DNA from: Mycobacterium paragordonae
GTDB taxonomy: Bacteria; Actinomycetota; Actinomycetes; Mycobacteriales; Mycobacteriaceae
Length of the DNA: 64,000 bases
Reading direction: 5' to 3'
Assembly (NCBI RefSeq): GCF_003614435.1
Contig: NZ_CP025546.1
Location: forward strand, 1-64,000
The notes beneath the pieces are model-generated. The model saw only the letters and a list, made by a program, of their open reading frames with translations, did not search any database and was not told the origin of the DNA. Shown here in pieces: positions 14,435-22,336 of the stretch (its first letter is position 1; each line of letters opens with the position of its first letter). Made by a program: the position numbers and the translations under genes.

Positions 14435-14925
14435 CCGTAACGTCAACTGAGCGCTGTTTTATGACCAAGCTCGAGGTCAAGCGGTTTGACCTGCCGCCAG
14501 TGCCGGCACCAAAACCAGGTGATGATCCGGTGTTTCGCTGGGACACCTACGCCGAGGTGCGCGTTGCAGAGCTCGTGGCAGTCGTGCGTCGCTTCGCGTA
14601 CTGGGACGAACGAGACGACAGGGCGCTGGAAGTCGGATTTGAGGCCTACATCGAGGGACTACCGGATACCGCCGGTGTGGCCGATGTGGTGGCCACCCAT
14701 CCCGATGTGTTGTCGGATCTCGGCGGCATTTCGTACAAAGCCGCCGAGCTGCTGCGCGAGTGCCGAAGCGACGGGGAATGCCGGACCTGCGACGGTAGCG
14801 AGGAGGTCCGAGTCAGCAGCGGCAAATGGACCTACGCCGCAACGTGTCCAGCCTGCGTCAGCGAGCAGGAATTCCTGGTGCAGCGGATCGACGGTGACCA
14901 GTTCATCATCGGACCAGCAGAATGA
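14431..14925 (+). CDS. Hypothetical protein with CxxC zinc-binding pattern (164 aa)
   Basis: The 164-residue protein has an N-terminal alpha/beta region and a C-terminal four-cysteine pattern (ECRTCDG at 115-121 and TCPAC at 137-141) resembling a zinc ribbon. The ATG at 14431 overlaps the previous stop; a second in-frame ATG at 14461 is possible. Probably nucleic-acid- or protein-binding, but no family is recognised. It overlaps the next gene by 4 bp. Confidence 0.65.
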   Translation: MTVTSTERCFMTKLEVKRFDLPPVPAPKPGDDPVFRWDTYAEVRVAELVAVVRRFAYWDERDDRALEVGFEAYIEGLPDTAGVADVVATHPDVLSDLGGISYKAAELLRECRSDGECRTCDGSEEVRVSSGKWTYAATCPACVSEQEFLVQRIDGDQFIIGPAE

Positions 14926-15272
14926 GCGGGTCATCGAAGACGGAAGCCGGCCCCCAGTGGGCCGGTGCTCCGCCTTCTCAGCAGTGTGCGTGGTGGCCGG
15001 TCCACGAGTTCCTTGAAGCTGTTGTGCAGCAGGCGAACTACGGCCAGATACCGGCCCCCGGAACACCGTCGTGGTGCGCCCTGGCTGACGGCGACCCCCG
15101 CAAGCTGCTCTCGGTAGCGATCGCTGGCGAACACCACGTTCTGAGGGTGGAAACCGCTCAGGAGCAATTCGCCGAAGCATCGAAAGCCATTGCTGGATCA
15201 GCAGACTGGTCAGCCACCGCACGCGCCATCGGCCGCCGACGCGAGGCCTACATTCCCCGGAGGTCAGCGTGA
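14922..15272 (+). CDS. DUF2742-like element protein (116 aa)
   Basis: Small protein with the WWPVHEFLEAVV and PGTPSWCALADGDPRKLLSVA blocks that I associate with DUF2742, a family found in the M. tuberculosis phiRv prophages. Function unknown. ATG start and stop both overlap neighbours by 4 bp. Its place just before the replication gene resembles the phiRv gene order, which supports common descent of this operon. Confidence 0.7.
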   Translation: MSGSSKTEAGPQWAGAPPSQQCAWWPVHEFLEAVVQQANYGQIPAPGTPSWCALADGDPRKLLSVAIAGEHHVLRVETAQEQFAEASKAIAGSADWSATARAIGRRREAYIPRRSA

Positions 15273-16870
15273 TCGACACCGAGCAGTTCTTCCTTGAATC
15301 TGGCAGCGAACAGCTCACCAGGATTTACTACTGGGCCAGGGCCCGGTACGCAGCGCCGTGGGCGGTCTTCTTCGCCGTGCTCCTGCGGGTCGCGGCCAGC
15401 GTCGGCCCGCACGTCCGGCTCCCCGGTGTCATCGGCGGCCGTGCCAGCCTGAACCTGCTGTGCGCGTTCGTCAGTGCCTCCGGCGGAGGCAAGGGCATTT
15501 CGGACAAGGTCGGGCGGATGGCGTGGCCTGCGCCAATACTCGAGCTGCCGATCGGTAGCGGGGAGGGCGTCGCCGCCGCCTTCAAACAGCCTGACAAGCC
15601 CGACGAAGACAACGAACCGATCACCGCGGCGATCTTCAACATCCCCGAGATCGACACGCTGTCGGGGATCGCCTCCCGCCAAGGCTCCATCCTGCTCGCT
15701 CAGCTCAAGTCGATGGCGATGGGCGAACAACTCGGCCAATCCAACGCCTCCAAAGCGACCAGCCGGATAGTGCCCGCCCACTCCTACCGGTGCTGTCTGT
15801 CGGTCGGTGCCCAACCCGGTCACACCGGCGTCATCTTCAACGACACCACCGGCGGCACCCCGCAGCGATTTCTGTGGTCACCCACCACCGACCCGGACAT
15901 GCCGGACACCAACTCACCAGATCCCGCACCGCTGGACACGGCACTACCGCTGTGGAAGCCCGCAGAGGACGGCGTGGTCGAGATCGTCTACGGACCGCCC
16001 GAGATCACTCAGAGGGTGATCGCCGCGCACATCGCCCGCCAGCGCGGGGACGCCGACCCGCTGAACGGGCACTGGATGCTGACCCGCTGCAAGGTGGCCG
16101 CACTGCTGGCGATCATGCACCACCGCTCGGTGGTGTCCCAGACGGACTGGGAGCTGTCGGCAACGGTGATGGCGGTCTCTGATCGGACCCGCGAATGGAT
16201 CCTCAGCGAGGCAAAGAAAGCGGATCGAGCAAAGATCCACGATCGAGCTGTCGCGCGGGCGGTGGGCGATGAGGTCTACGACTCGCGGCTGCTCGCCAGC
16301 GTCAAGCGGAGCATCGTACGGACGCTCGAGCGCGATGGCGAACAAGCGGGCAATGAGCTGCGGAGCCGGCAAGGAAAGCGTGATCGACGCGACCTGTTTG
16401 ACCAGGCTATCGCCGAGTTAGCTGCAGAACGCGTTGTTGAGTCTGTACCGGTCGAACGTGGAACACGGTACCGGCTGACGCTGAAAGTTCAGGGTGAACA
16501 ACTAGTTCAGGGTCAATATGCGCAGTTCAGACAGGGTGAACTACTTGTTCAGGGTGAACAACCCGGAGGCATTGCCCCGTCGAATCTCCCCAGTTCGTAC
16601 ACCCAGGGGCCGAATGCCGAAGATCCACCTTCGAGCGCCCAGATAAAAGAGGAGCCCGTGACGCCAGCCCGTGTAGGAGTTTGCCAGCGTTGCTACGTCA
16701 GCCTTCCAACAGCCAGCACAGCAGCCTTCTGTGATGACTGCATCGACGCCCCGGAGCGCCCGGTGCCGCCGAAGAAGACGACGACCAACTACGCACTCAC
16801 GGTGGTGCACAACGGCACCATCGCTGCCGACGATCATCGGGTACCGAGCGAACGAGAGCGGGCCGGATGA
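15269..16870 (+). CDS. P-loop replication protein (primase/helicase-like, phiRv-type)
   Basis: The largest early gene, 533 residues. A P-loop-like ASGGGKGIS at residues 70-78 has Gly instead of the usual Ser/Thr after Lys. A region with IFNIPEIDTLSGIASRQ and a helical region around 250-330 follow, then a winged-helix-like segment (370-420: FDQAIAELAAERVVESVPV). After a repeat-rich stretch (KVQGEQLVQGQ) the C-terminus has CQRCY and CDDC, a possible zinc site. It resembles DUF3987-type phage proteins, so a role in element replication is likely. GTG start overlaps the previous stop. The DNA at 16487-16562 is also iteron-like. Confidence 0.7.
   Translation: MIDTEQFFLESGSEQLTRIYYWARARYAAPWAVFFAVLLRVAASVGPHVRLPGVIGGRASLNLLCAFVSASGGGKGISDKVGRMAWPAPILELPIGSGEGVAAAFKQPDKPDEDNEPITAAIFNIPEIDTLSGIASRQGSILLAQLKSMAMGEQLGQSNASKATSRIVPAHSYRCCLSVGAQPGHTGVIFNDTTGGTPQRFLWSPTTDPDMPDTNSPDPAPLDTALPLWKPAEDGVVEIVYGPPEITQRVIAAHIARQRGDADPLNGHWMLTRCKVAALLAIMHHRSVVSQTDWELSATVMAVSDRTREWILSEAKKADRAKIHDRAVARAVGDEVYDSRLLASVKRSIVRTLERDGEQAGNELRSRQGKRDRRDLFDQAIAELAAERVVESVPVERGTRYRLTLKVQGEQLVQGQYAQFRQGELLVQGEQPGGIAPSNLPSSYTQGPNAEDPPSSAQIKEEPVTPARVGVCQRCYVSLPTASTAAFCDDCIDAPERPVPPKKTTTNYALTVVHNGTIAADDHRVPSERERAG
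16487..16562 (+). repeat. Iteron-like direct repeats inside the replication gene
   Basis: Four spaced copies of a GTTCAGGGTGAACAAC-type motif: exact at 16487-16502 and 16547-16562, shortened at 16505-16516, and with an insertion at 16524-16543. Spacing is 18, 19 and 23 bp. Each copy contains a small dyad (GTTC...GAAC). In protein they read as VQGEQ-like repeats. Spaced repeats next to a replication gene are typical of Rep-binding iterons. Confidence 0.5.
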
Positions 16871-17148
16871 CGAACCCGTACACCGTTCTCATCGAGGCCC
16901 TCGCCGGTGCCCCGTCACTGCCCGGTGCGCGCTGTCGTGGTCGGCATCGCCTGTTCGACCCGGCTGATCTCGGGGAGCACGCCCAGGCGCGTCACGCCCA
17001 AGCCCTGGGCCTGTGTGACCGGTGCCCGGCCCTGGATCGCTGTGCCGACTGGCTGACATCGCTGCCTGAAGCCAAACGGCCGCTCGGCGTCATTGCCGGG
17101 CAACTCCGGTTAAGCGGGCCAGCCGGGCGGCCACCGAAAGCGGACTGA
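16867..17148 (+). CDS. WhiB-like iron-sulfur protein of the mobile element
   Basis: The 93-residue protein has the WhiB cysteine pattern Cys23, Cys50, Cys53, Cys59 (C-x26-C-x2-C-x5-C), followed by RPLGVIAGQL, which matches the G-V/I-x-x-G turn of the family, and a basic Pro-rich tail. WhiB proteins bind a [4Fe-4S] cluster and modulate sigma-factor-dependent transcription; phage-encoded ones (as in TM4) can interfere with host WhiB2. ATGA overlap with the previous gene; its stop overlaps the next start. Confidence 0.75.
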   Translation: MTNPYTVLIEALAGAPSLPGARCRGRHRLFDPADLGEHAQARHAQALGLCDRCPALDRCADWLTSLPEAKRPLGVIAGQLRLSGPAGRPPKAD

Positions 17149-17483
17149 TGGAGCTGACCCCCGAGCAGGTACGCCTCACCCTGTACGCCACCCGCGACCT
17201 CGTGACGCGACGCACCCTCGGCGGACAGCCCATCCCGAAGGGAATGCACACCCTCCTCAAGCAACTGATCGCTTCCGCGCACGGAAGTGGATTCTCAACG
17301 CCTGAGCGCGAATTGGTGACACTGGAGTTGGTCAACTCAGCTGGCGCAGCCGAAATTCTCAACTGCTCCACTCGCTGGGTCCGCACGATAAGCAACAAAC
17401 TGGGCGGGCGGAACGTGAACGGGCGCTGGATATTCCGCCGACAGACCGTCATCGAGTACGCGCAAGAAAGGCAAACACGTTGA
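17148..17483 (+). CDS. HTH DNA-binding protein (111 aa)
   Basis: The 111-residue protein carries a C-terminal helix-turn-helix (VNSAGAAEILNCSTRWVRTI) followed by a basic wing with GRNVNGRWIF and a terminal helix. The layout resembles excisionase or small-terminase-type HTH proteins. ATG overlaps the upstream stop by one base, and its end overlaps the next TTG start. Role unknown; operator or replication-site binding is plausible. Confidence 0.65.
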   Translation: MELTPEQVRLTLYATRDLVTRRTLGGQPIPKGMHTLLKQLIASAHGSGFSTPERELVTLELVNSAGAAEILNCSTRWVRTISNKLGGRNVNGRWIFRRQTVIEYAQERQTR

Positions 17484-18355
17484 ACAGCAACACCGGCATC
17501 GCCAAACCCGGCGTCCTGGCCGCTCTGCGGAAGGCCAATAACGTCATCGGCATCAGCGACGTGCACGGCTGGCCGCGACCCCAGGCATACAACGACGCCT
17601 ACGCGATGCTTACCGCGTGCCGCGAAGCCCAACGCGCCGTGCCCACCATCCCACCGTCCCCAGCCAAGCCCAAAGACATCACGAAGTGGATCGACGCCGC
17701 CGTAGGGGTCCGGTGCCAAGAGGCCGCCCGCCGCGACGTGATCGACGAACTGGTGTTGCATTGGGAGAGGGAGGTCGCAGCCGCCGGCCTGGCAGCGATT
17801 GCCGACATCACCGGACGCCTGGTCACCGTATTCGACGACCTGCTGAAGGCCTTTGACGCCCATGCCGATGCACCACGCGCGCTCACCGGCCACGAGTCAG
17901 ACGAGGACGTTGCCGCCCACACCTCGGCGTTGCGCGTCGCCAGCGAGTTGTCCAACGTCCTGATGCAGCGCGCGGTCATCGGCGATGCCGCCCAGGAAGC
18001 CGAAGCCATTGGCCCCGATATCGTCTGGCTTGTCCTGGCGCCGCAGGCCGCTACCACCCGCGACCAGGTCCAGGACGCGCTGAAGACTTTCAACAGCAGC
18101 GTCCCGCAGACCTTGGCTGAATGGGATGCATTGCGGCCCCTGGGATTGCGCCTAGCACACATCGGTGAGGTAGCGACCCGTCGCGAGCGCCACACCGCCT
18201 TCATGTACGCGATCGGTATGAGCACACCCGATATGGGGATGCGCGATCACAGCTACGGCGAGATCGAGAACAACCCCGACGGCCAGCCGTACGGACTGCA
18301 GCGCCAGGCCGAGTCGGACTACATCTTTGACCACGCGCCATCGGCGACCCTCTGA
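17480..18355 (+). CDS. Hypothetical element protein (291 aa)
   Basis: A 291-residue, Ala-rich, mainly helical protein with no membrane segment and no motif I recognise. The TTG start overlaps the previous gene by 4 bp and is preceded by AAGAAAGG. Proteins of similar size and composition occur at this position in phiRv-like prophages, but I cannot assign a function. Confidence 0.65.
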   Translation: MNSNTGIAKPGVLAALRKANNVIGISDVHGWPRPQAYNDAYAMLTACREAQRAVPTIPPSPAKPKDITKWIDAAVGVRCQEAARRDVIDELVLHWEREVAAAGLAAIADITGRLVTVFDDLLKAFDAHADAPRALTGHESDEDVAAHTSALRVASELSNVLMQRAVIGDAAQEAEAIGPDIVWLVLAPQAATTRDQVQDALKTFNSSVPQTLAEWDALRPLGLRLAHIGEVATRRERHTAFMYAIGMSTPDMGMRDHSYGEIENNPDGQPYGLQRQAESDYIFDHAPSATL

Positions 18356-18371
18356 CCGAAAGGAGATCGGC

Positions 18372-18635
18372 ATGTCCGATCTGACCGAGACCATCATCGA
18401 GCTGTTGCGGGCACACGCGTCCGGAGATGCCGCCACACCTGACGTCGGCAGTAGCGACACCGGCGTGGACGAGATACTCGACGGCGCAGATCCGTTCGAG
18501 GCCCATGCGGCACTGGCGCGAGATCTAGCCCCGGGCTACGTGCCCAGTGAGGGTCGGACCGTAGAGCGTCCTGCGCCGTCGCCGTCCACGACATTCGCCG
18601 ACTTCCTACGCCGCGGCATGGGGTACGCGCAATGA
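18372..18635 (+). CDS. Hypothetical acidic element protein (87 aa)
   Basis: ATG at 18372 is preceded by the strong RBS AAAGGAGA, better than the open upstream extension to 18327. The 87-residue product is acidic, with an N-terminal helix (LTETIIELLRAHASG) and a C-terminal FADFLRRGMGYAQ. Last convincing gene of the rightward early operon. An overlapping ATGA at 18632 opens a frame into the repeat-rich region, which I do not accept as a gene. Confidence 0.6.
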   Translation: MSDLTETIIELLRAHASGDAATPDVGSSDTGVDEILDGADPFEAHAALARDLAPGYVPSEGRTVERPAPSPSTTFADFLRRGMGYAQ

Positions 18636-18794
18636 CCAAACGGCGGCAGGGCGTCAACCATCGTGAGTTGAGATGGAAGGACGGTCAAGACGGCAACTGC
18701 AGCACGGCCCGAGCCGGCACCTGCGCCCCGCCGCCGCGAGGACCTCTCGATCTGTCAGAGGGGGTAGGGCCACTGACCCCCAGCCCCCCACCGG

Positions 18795-19030
18795 CCCGCT
18801 CCGCAAGGCATAGGCGGCTATCTCTCCCCGCCGCTTTTTTCCACCCGGACGGAGACCGTGCGGCGCAGTGGCCGATGCCGTGGCGGAAAAAGCTCCGCGC
18901 AAAAACGGACGCCTATGCCCTGCGGGGCGAAGCTAGACCACCCCACGGGCAACCCGCCCACCCGGTCTCACCTCCCTCGCGAAGAAAAAATTGGGCTCCC
19001 TCTCGCATCGCCTATGCCTTGCGGAGCGGG
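18795..19030. repeat. Perfect 22-bp inverted repeats in a non-coding region
   Basis: The 22 bp at 18795-18816 recur exactly in reverse orientation at 19009-19030. A third, imperfect copy with the core CGCCTATGCCCTGCGGGGCG lies at 18910-18929, and a fragment (CCGCATAGGG) near 19082. They lie in the roughly 560-bp stretch 18636-19197, which has no credible gene. Possible roles are a replication or processing site, recombination debris, or transcript folding. Confidence 0.6.
18813..18840 (+). terminator. Candidate terminator of the early operon
   Basis: The stem GGCGG (18813-18817) pairs with CCGCC (18828-18832) and is followed by six T at 18835-18840, about 180 bp after the last operon gene. 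The short stem makes this tentative. It overlaps the first inverted-repeat copy. Confidence 0.4.
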
Positions 19031-19197
19031 CTGAGACCTCCTGGCGGGGTGACCCCCCAGGGAGCGGCACGCCGCGCCGTTCCGCATAGGGCCTGCCGGT
19101 CTGTGCAAAACTCAAATCTTTTTCAAGCCCGAGTTTCATACACGGGCACGCTGGTCAGGGGTAGTTCAATCGCGGTTTCGGCTTATCGTTCTTGCCT

Positions 19198-19509
19198 ATG
19201 CAACCTGATCCCAGCTGCACCGTCATCATGACCCAAACAGTCAAAGCCTCGGATTTAGCGGACTACCAGCGCCGGTACTGGCCGCTATTCATTGACGACA
19301 ATGTCGTGCAGCACGGGGTCGATGGCGTGCCTGCCCACTTCGCCAGAAAAGTTAAGTCTGTCAGCGACCACTTCGGATCGGCGCTAGCCGACCGTGGCCA
19401 GTTGACGGTGGAGTTTGAGGATGGAACTCCTGGCCGACTATTCGACCCAGGCGACGACGTGTTGGTGCACTTCATCGTTCGTGGCACAGACATCGTTTCA
19501 GATGGTTGA
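19198..19509 (+). CDS. Hypothetical small protein (103 aa)
   Basis: ATG at 19198 (an in-frame TTG lies two codons upstream) opens a 103-residue protein with sensible composition: YQRRYWPLFIDDNVVQHGV, then a region of beta-rich character (GQLTVEFEDG, DDVLVHFIVRG). No family recognised and no clear RBS. It is isolated between the repeat region and the cargo module and points toward the module. The 291 bp from 19510 to 19800 hold no convincing gene. Confidence 0.45.
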   Translation: MQPDPSCTVIMTQTVKASDLADYQRRYWPLFIDDNVVQHGVDGVPAHFARKVKSVSDHFGSALADRGQLTVEFEDGTPGRLFDPGDDVLVHFIVRGTDIVSDG

Positions 19510-19800
19510 CGGACCACTTCCGCCCACAGTTGCAGATGATCAGGTGTCCAACGGCGGTGGACCCACCCCACCGGGTAATCCCCGGGCCGACCGCCGCACC
19601 GAGACGCCATAGCGGTTCCCATCCTGCGTGCGCGTCTCGCCCGTTTTTCCGCGTCTTCCTGCAAGCCATTCGGTGGGGTTTCTTGGGCGGCAGAGCGGCG
19701 ATAGATGCGCGGGCTACGGCGATGTCGCGGTGGCAGAAGCGTTCGGCGCAGTCCTGGCATGAGCGGAACGATCTATGACGAATGGGCTGGCGAACATGGC

Positions 19801-21726
19801 CTAAGAGCGGAGCTTGCGAAGGATGCTCGACTCCGAATCCGCCCTCACTCGTGAGAACTGCGGGCCTATCGGGTACGTGTACTTGTCCGTGGAGGGTTGG
19901 ACCGGGCCCGTCTTCCAAAGGATTAGCTGTGCGATTCGTTCACCCGGTGTGAGTGTGATCGGGATGGTGCTCAGGTTGACCAATTCTAATGTGAGACAAC
20001 CTCTGAATCCTGGGTGAACCTGGACGGCAGTCGCGGAAAGCAGACCAAGTCTGCCGTAGCTAGAGCGCGTAATTACCTGTCCCGAGAGGTCGTCGGGAAT
20101 GCCAAGATACTCAAGTGTCGCGCCGAGGATGACCTCTTGCGGATGGAGGACAAACCTCTCCCTATGCGACAACTCAACAAACATCTGGATTGCACGAGGG
20201 TCGTCTTCCTCTGCGAGTGGATCGAAAGATGCCGTTGCCGTCCGTCGGAAGACGATAAACCTAGTACCCAACCGGAGATCAATTCCGGTGCCCTTGGGGA
20301 GATCAAGTGCCGGCGCGACGACCAAGCCCTTGGCCTGGTCGTCAAGCTGCATCCGGCGTAATAGACAGTCCTCCGACAGAACGGACAGACCAGCTTCGGC
20401 CGCCAAAACCTCGTCGGCATCGGTGCGCAATTCTTGGATCTCGGAGGGTATCTGTCCGCCACTTGCAAGCCACTTGCGAACGAATTGCACTGACTCAAGG
20501 GTCTTTTCGGCGAGCTGATCGAACGGTGTCATAGCCCCTTCTACTCGAGCGAGCCACGCAGCGTTGACAACGTCGGCATTTTCGGAGACTTCAGTGGTGC
20601 CGGCATCCGATAGGCTTTCGCGACCAGGCAAACCGACTGCGAGACGATCTGCAATGGCGTGGACCCATTCGGATCGGTCCTCGAATTCGTATGCTTCTGT
20701 AGCCAGAACTGAAACAGCGGCATTGAGCGACGCTCGGTGCAGAATGAAAAAATCAACTAGATATTGGGCCCAACCCTCTGTGAAGGAGATGTTCGGAGGT
20801 ATGCGATCAGCCCACGGTGCCACAATGGAGTTCAATCGCGCATCGCTAACGCTACCGATCTGGTCGAGCAACAGTCGGATGCGAAGGAGGCCGGGCGGAT
20901 GCGTCGGCATCAATACTTCCATCGCTCCGATGACTTCGAGGAATTCGGCAAGCGACGCGACAGCGGCCGGCCCAAACCGGTGCAATGCCTCGAGGTCGCA
21001 AATTAGCTCTGTTGCCCAGAACGTTGCGATCTTGAACAGCCCGAGCGCGATTAGTAGTGGCAAGTTGTTGGGTCCGGCTGCCGGGTTGGGTAGGGCGCCG
21101 GCCGCGGCATAGTCGAACTTGCTCGGTATGTCGAACGCCTTTACAGCATCTTTGTCCGTCACCGCGACATGAGCTGCCTCATGGCCCAAAACAACTGGGC
21201 GCCACTGAACACTAGCCCCCTCGAGCCGAGGCACCCTGAACAGTGCGAACTTTGAAACAGCGGGTATCTGGCTAGGATCCAGTGCAACCGGGCCGAAAAA
21301 CACCTTGCTGAGATCGCCATAGGTGGTGTCAAAGTTGTTGGCGGCGCCGTGTGATAGAACGACTTGGTGGTCCGCGACGCCAAGATCGGCTAGCTCTTGT
21401 CGGACCTCATCGCCCAAGGCTTCGGACAGTTCTCGTCTAGTTCCATGAGCGAGATGCTTCTCGACGAAGTCCAGGACTTGGTTCAGGTGCCGCAGTAGCG
21501 GCTGCAAAATCGGTATCTGAAGGTCAGGGTCTGATATGCGAGTCATTTCTTGCTCTACAACATCCCGCATAAGCTCCGGCAGTGATTCGGCGAGTAACAA
21601 CGCATCGTTGAGAGATCCGCGCGACGCACCTAACTGGCCGCGCAAATTGCCAGTTATATGCTCTAGTTCAGCGGCACGCAGAAGTAGAGCGCGTCGAAGT
21701 TCTGAAGCAGTTGCAGCCGATACCAC
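19801..21726 (-). CDS. M48-like zinc peptidase domain joined to dCTP deaminase domain
   Basis: A two-domain protein of 641 residues. The N-terminal half has HEAAH at 182-186, ELICD at 240-244 and THPPGLLRIRLL from 275; this order (HExxH, ExxxD, THP...RI) is that of M48-type metallopeptidases. The C-terminal part (about 455-630) is a dCTP-deaminase domain: GIDLRLG at 481, RSSYGRLG at 554, HPGF at 571, LTLEL with Glu581 and a closing DKYTYPIGPQFSR. The Asp usual in the I-D-P-G motif is His571. GTG start 4 bp after the upstream gene's stop. dCTP deaminases can defend against phage by depleting dCTP, so a defence role is inferred. G+C looks lower than in neighbours. Confidence 0.85.
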   Translation of the reverse strand: MVSAATASELRRALLLRAAELEHITGNLRGQLGASRGSLNDALLLAESLPELMRDVVEQEMTRISDPDLQIPILQPLLRHLNQVLDFVEKHLAHGTRRELSEALGDEVRQELADLGVADHQVVLSHGAANNFDTTYGDLSKVFFGPVALDPSQIPAVSKFALFRVPRLEGASVQWRPVVLGHEAAHVAVTDKDAVKAFDIPSKFDYAAAGALPNPAAGPNNLPLLIALGLFKIATFWATELICDLEALHRFGPAAVASLAEFLEVIGAMEVLMPTHPPGLLRIRLLLDQIGSVSDARLNSIVAPWADRIPPNISFTEGWAQYLVDFFILHRASLNAAVSVLATEAYEFEDRSEWVHAIADRLAVGLPGRESLSDAGTTEVSENADVVNAAWLARVEGAMTPFDQLAEKTLESVQFVRKWLASGGQIPSEIQELRTDADEVLAAEAGLSVLSEDCLLRRMQLDDQAKGLVVAPALDLPKGTGIDLRLGTRFIVFRRTATASFDPLAEEDDPRAIQMFVELSHRERFVLHPQEVILGATLEYLGIPDDLSGQVITRSSYGRLGLLSATAVQVHPGFRGCLTLELVNLSTIPITLTPGERIAQLILWKTGPVQPSTDKYTYPIGPQFSRVRADSESSILRKLRS

Positions 21727-21730
21727 GTCG

Positions 21731-22204
21731 TCAAAGCGCGGTCGTCACTTCACCGACACTTCCCGTCTGATTTAGGGCGGATCGTGCTAAACCACTGAAG
21801 TATCGACTAAGTTCTTCAGCCTCATCGGGCCGCCACGGTTCCGCAACGCATCGAAGACGCTCCGACAGCTGGATAAGCCTATGGGATATTGCCGTGGCAT
21901 CTGCGGGGTGCATCGGTTCATCTAGGACCGCGCCGATCGTGGCGTCCAACTGGGGCGCCAATGCCGCACTCGGTGGTGTTCCTACATTGCCGCTAGATCC
22001 GAAGAAGTCGACAGCTTCAGCGGCCTCTCCCAGCAGCTGTGCCATCCCGCGCAGGGCGCCTTCGTCTTCCACGGCAAGACAGCCTCCGTCAGCCACGCGT
22101 CGAAGAGCTACCGCGGTTCGGGCGGCAAGCAGCGACAGGTCGACAAGTTCGGCGCCCCCACTCATCAGTTCATACCGCACCGGGGTCGCTCCTGCGATCA
22201 CCAT
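21731..22204 (-). CDS. Hypothetical partner of the peptidase-deaminase (157 aa)
   Basis: First gene of a two-gene leftward operon, with ATG preceded by GAAGGGG. The 157-residue product is mostly helical and acidic (LAARTAVALRRVADGGC, MAQLLGEAAEAVDFFG, ISHRLIQLSERLRCVAEPW), with no transmembrane segment and no recognised family. The 4-bp spacing to the peptidase-deaminase gene implies coupled translation and a joint function, such as a regulator, antitoxin or sensor subunit; that role is inference from position only. Confidence 0.7.
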   Translation of the reverse strand: MVIAGATPVRYELMSGGAELVDLSLLAARTAVALRRVADGGCLAVEDEGALRGMAQLLGEAAEAVDFFGSSGNVGTPPSAALAPQLDATIGAVLDEPMHPADATAISHRLIQLSERLRCVAEPWRPDEAEELSRYFSGLARSALNQTGSVGEVTTAL

Positions 22205-22226
22205 GATTCCCCTTCTTCGAAACTCT

Positions 22227-22246
22227 GTTCGAATGCGCGTTCGAAC
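22227..22246. promoter_or_regulatory. Near-palindromic operator candidate
   Basis: The 20-bp sequence GTTCGAATGCGCGTTCGAAC is palindromic except for one base pair near the centre. It lies 23 bp upstream of the start of the leftward operon, and a further TTCGAA half-site lies at about 22216. It is a likely binding site for a dimeric regulator, plausibly the product of the divergent gene at 22337. Confidence 0.5.
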
Positions 22247-22302
22247 ATCGACTCTAGTCGTTGTTGCCGTGACTCCGGCAGCGTATGCTCAATATCTAGT
22301 TT

Positions 22303-22318
22303 CTAATTTGGAAATTAG
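22303..22318. promoter_or_regulatory. Perfect inverted repeat before the regulator gene
   Basis: CTAATTT-GG-AAATTAG has perfect 7-bp arms and ends 18 bp before the GTG of the HTH gene. It is AT-rich in an otherwise G+C-richer region. The position suits autorepression of the regulator. Confidence 0.45.
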
Positions 22319-22336
22319 CATCAGGAAGCTGGAAGA

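Noticed and set aside
16487..16562. Sequence duplication artefact in the replication gene
   Set aside because: Copies differ in sequence and spacing and keep the frame, so assembly error is unlikely.
18795..19030. CRISPR array
   Set aside because: Repeats are inverted, only two or three copies, irregularly spaced, and no cas genes are nearby.
18632..19231. 199-codon frame following the early operon by an ATGA overlap
   Set aside because: Translation is Pro/Arg/Ser-rich without structure, runs through inverted repeats and a likely terminator, and extends into the next gene's start. At most a gene remnant.
19506..19778. 90-codon plus-strand frame before the cargo module
   Set aside because: No RBS, odd composition, and it overlaps the end of the preceding small gene. 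A short peptide from 19759 also looks random.
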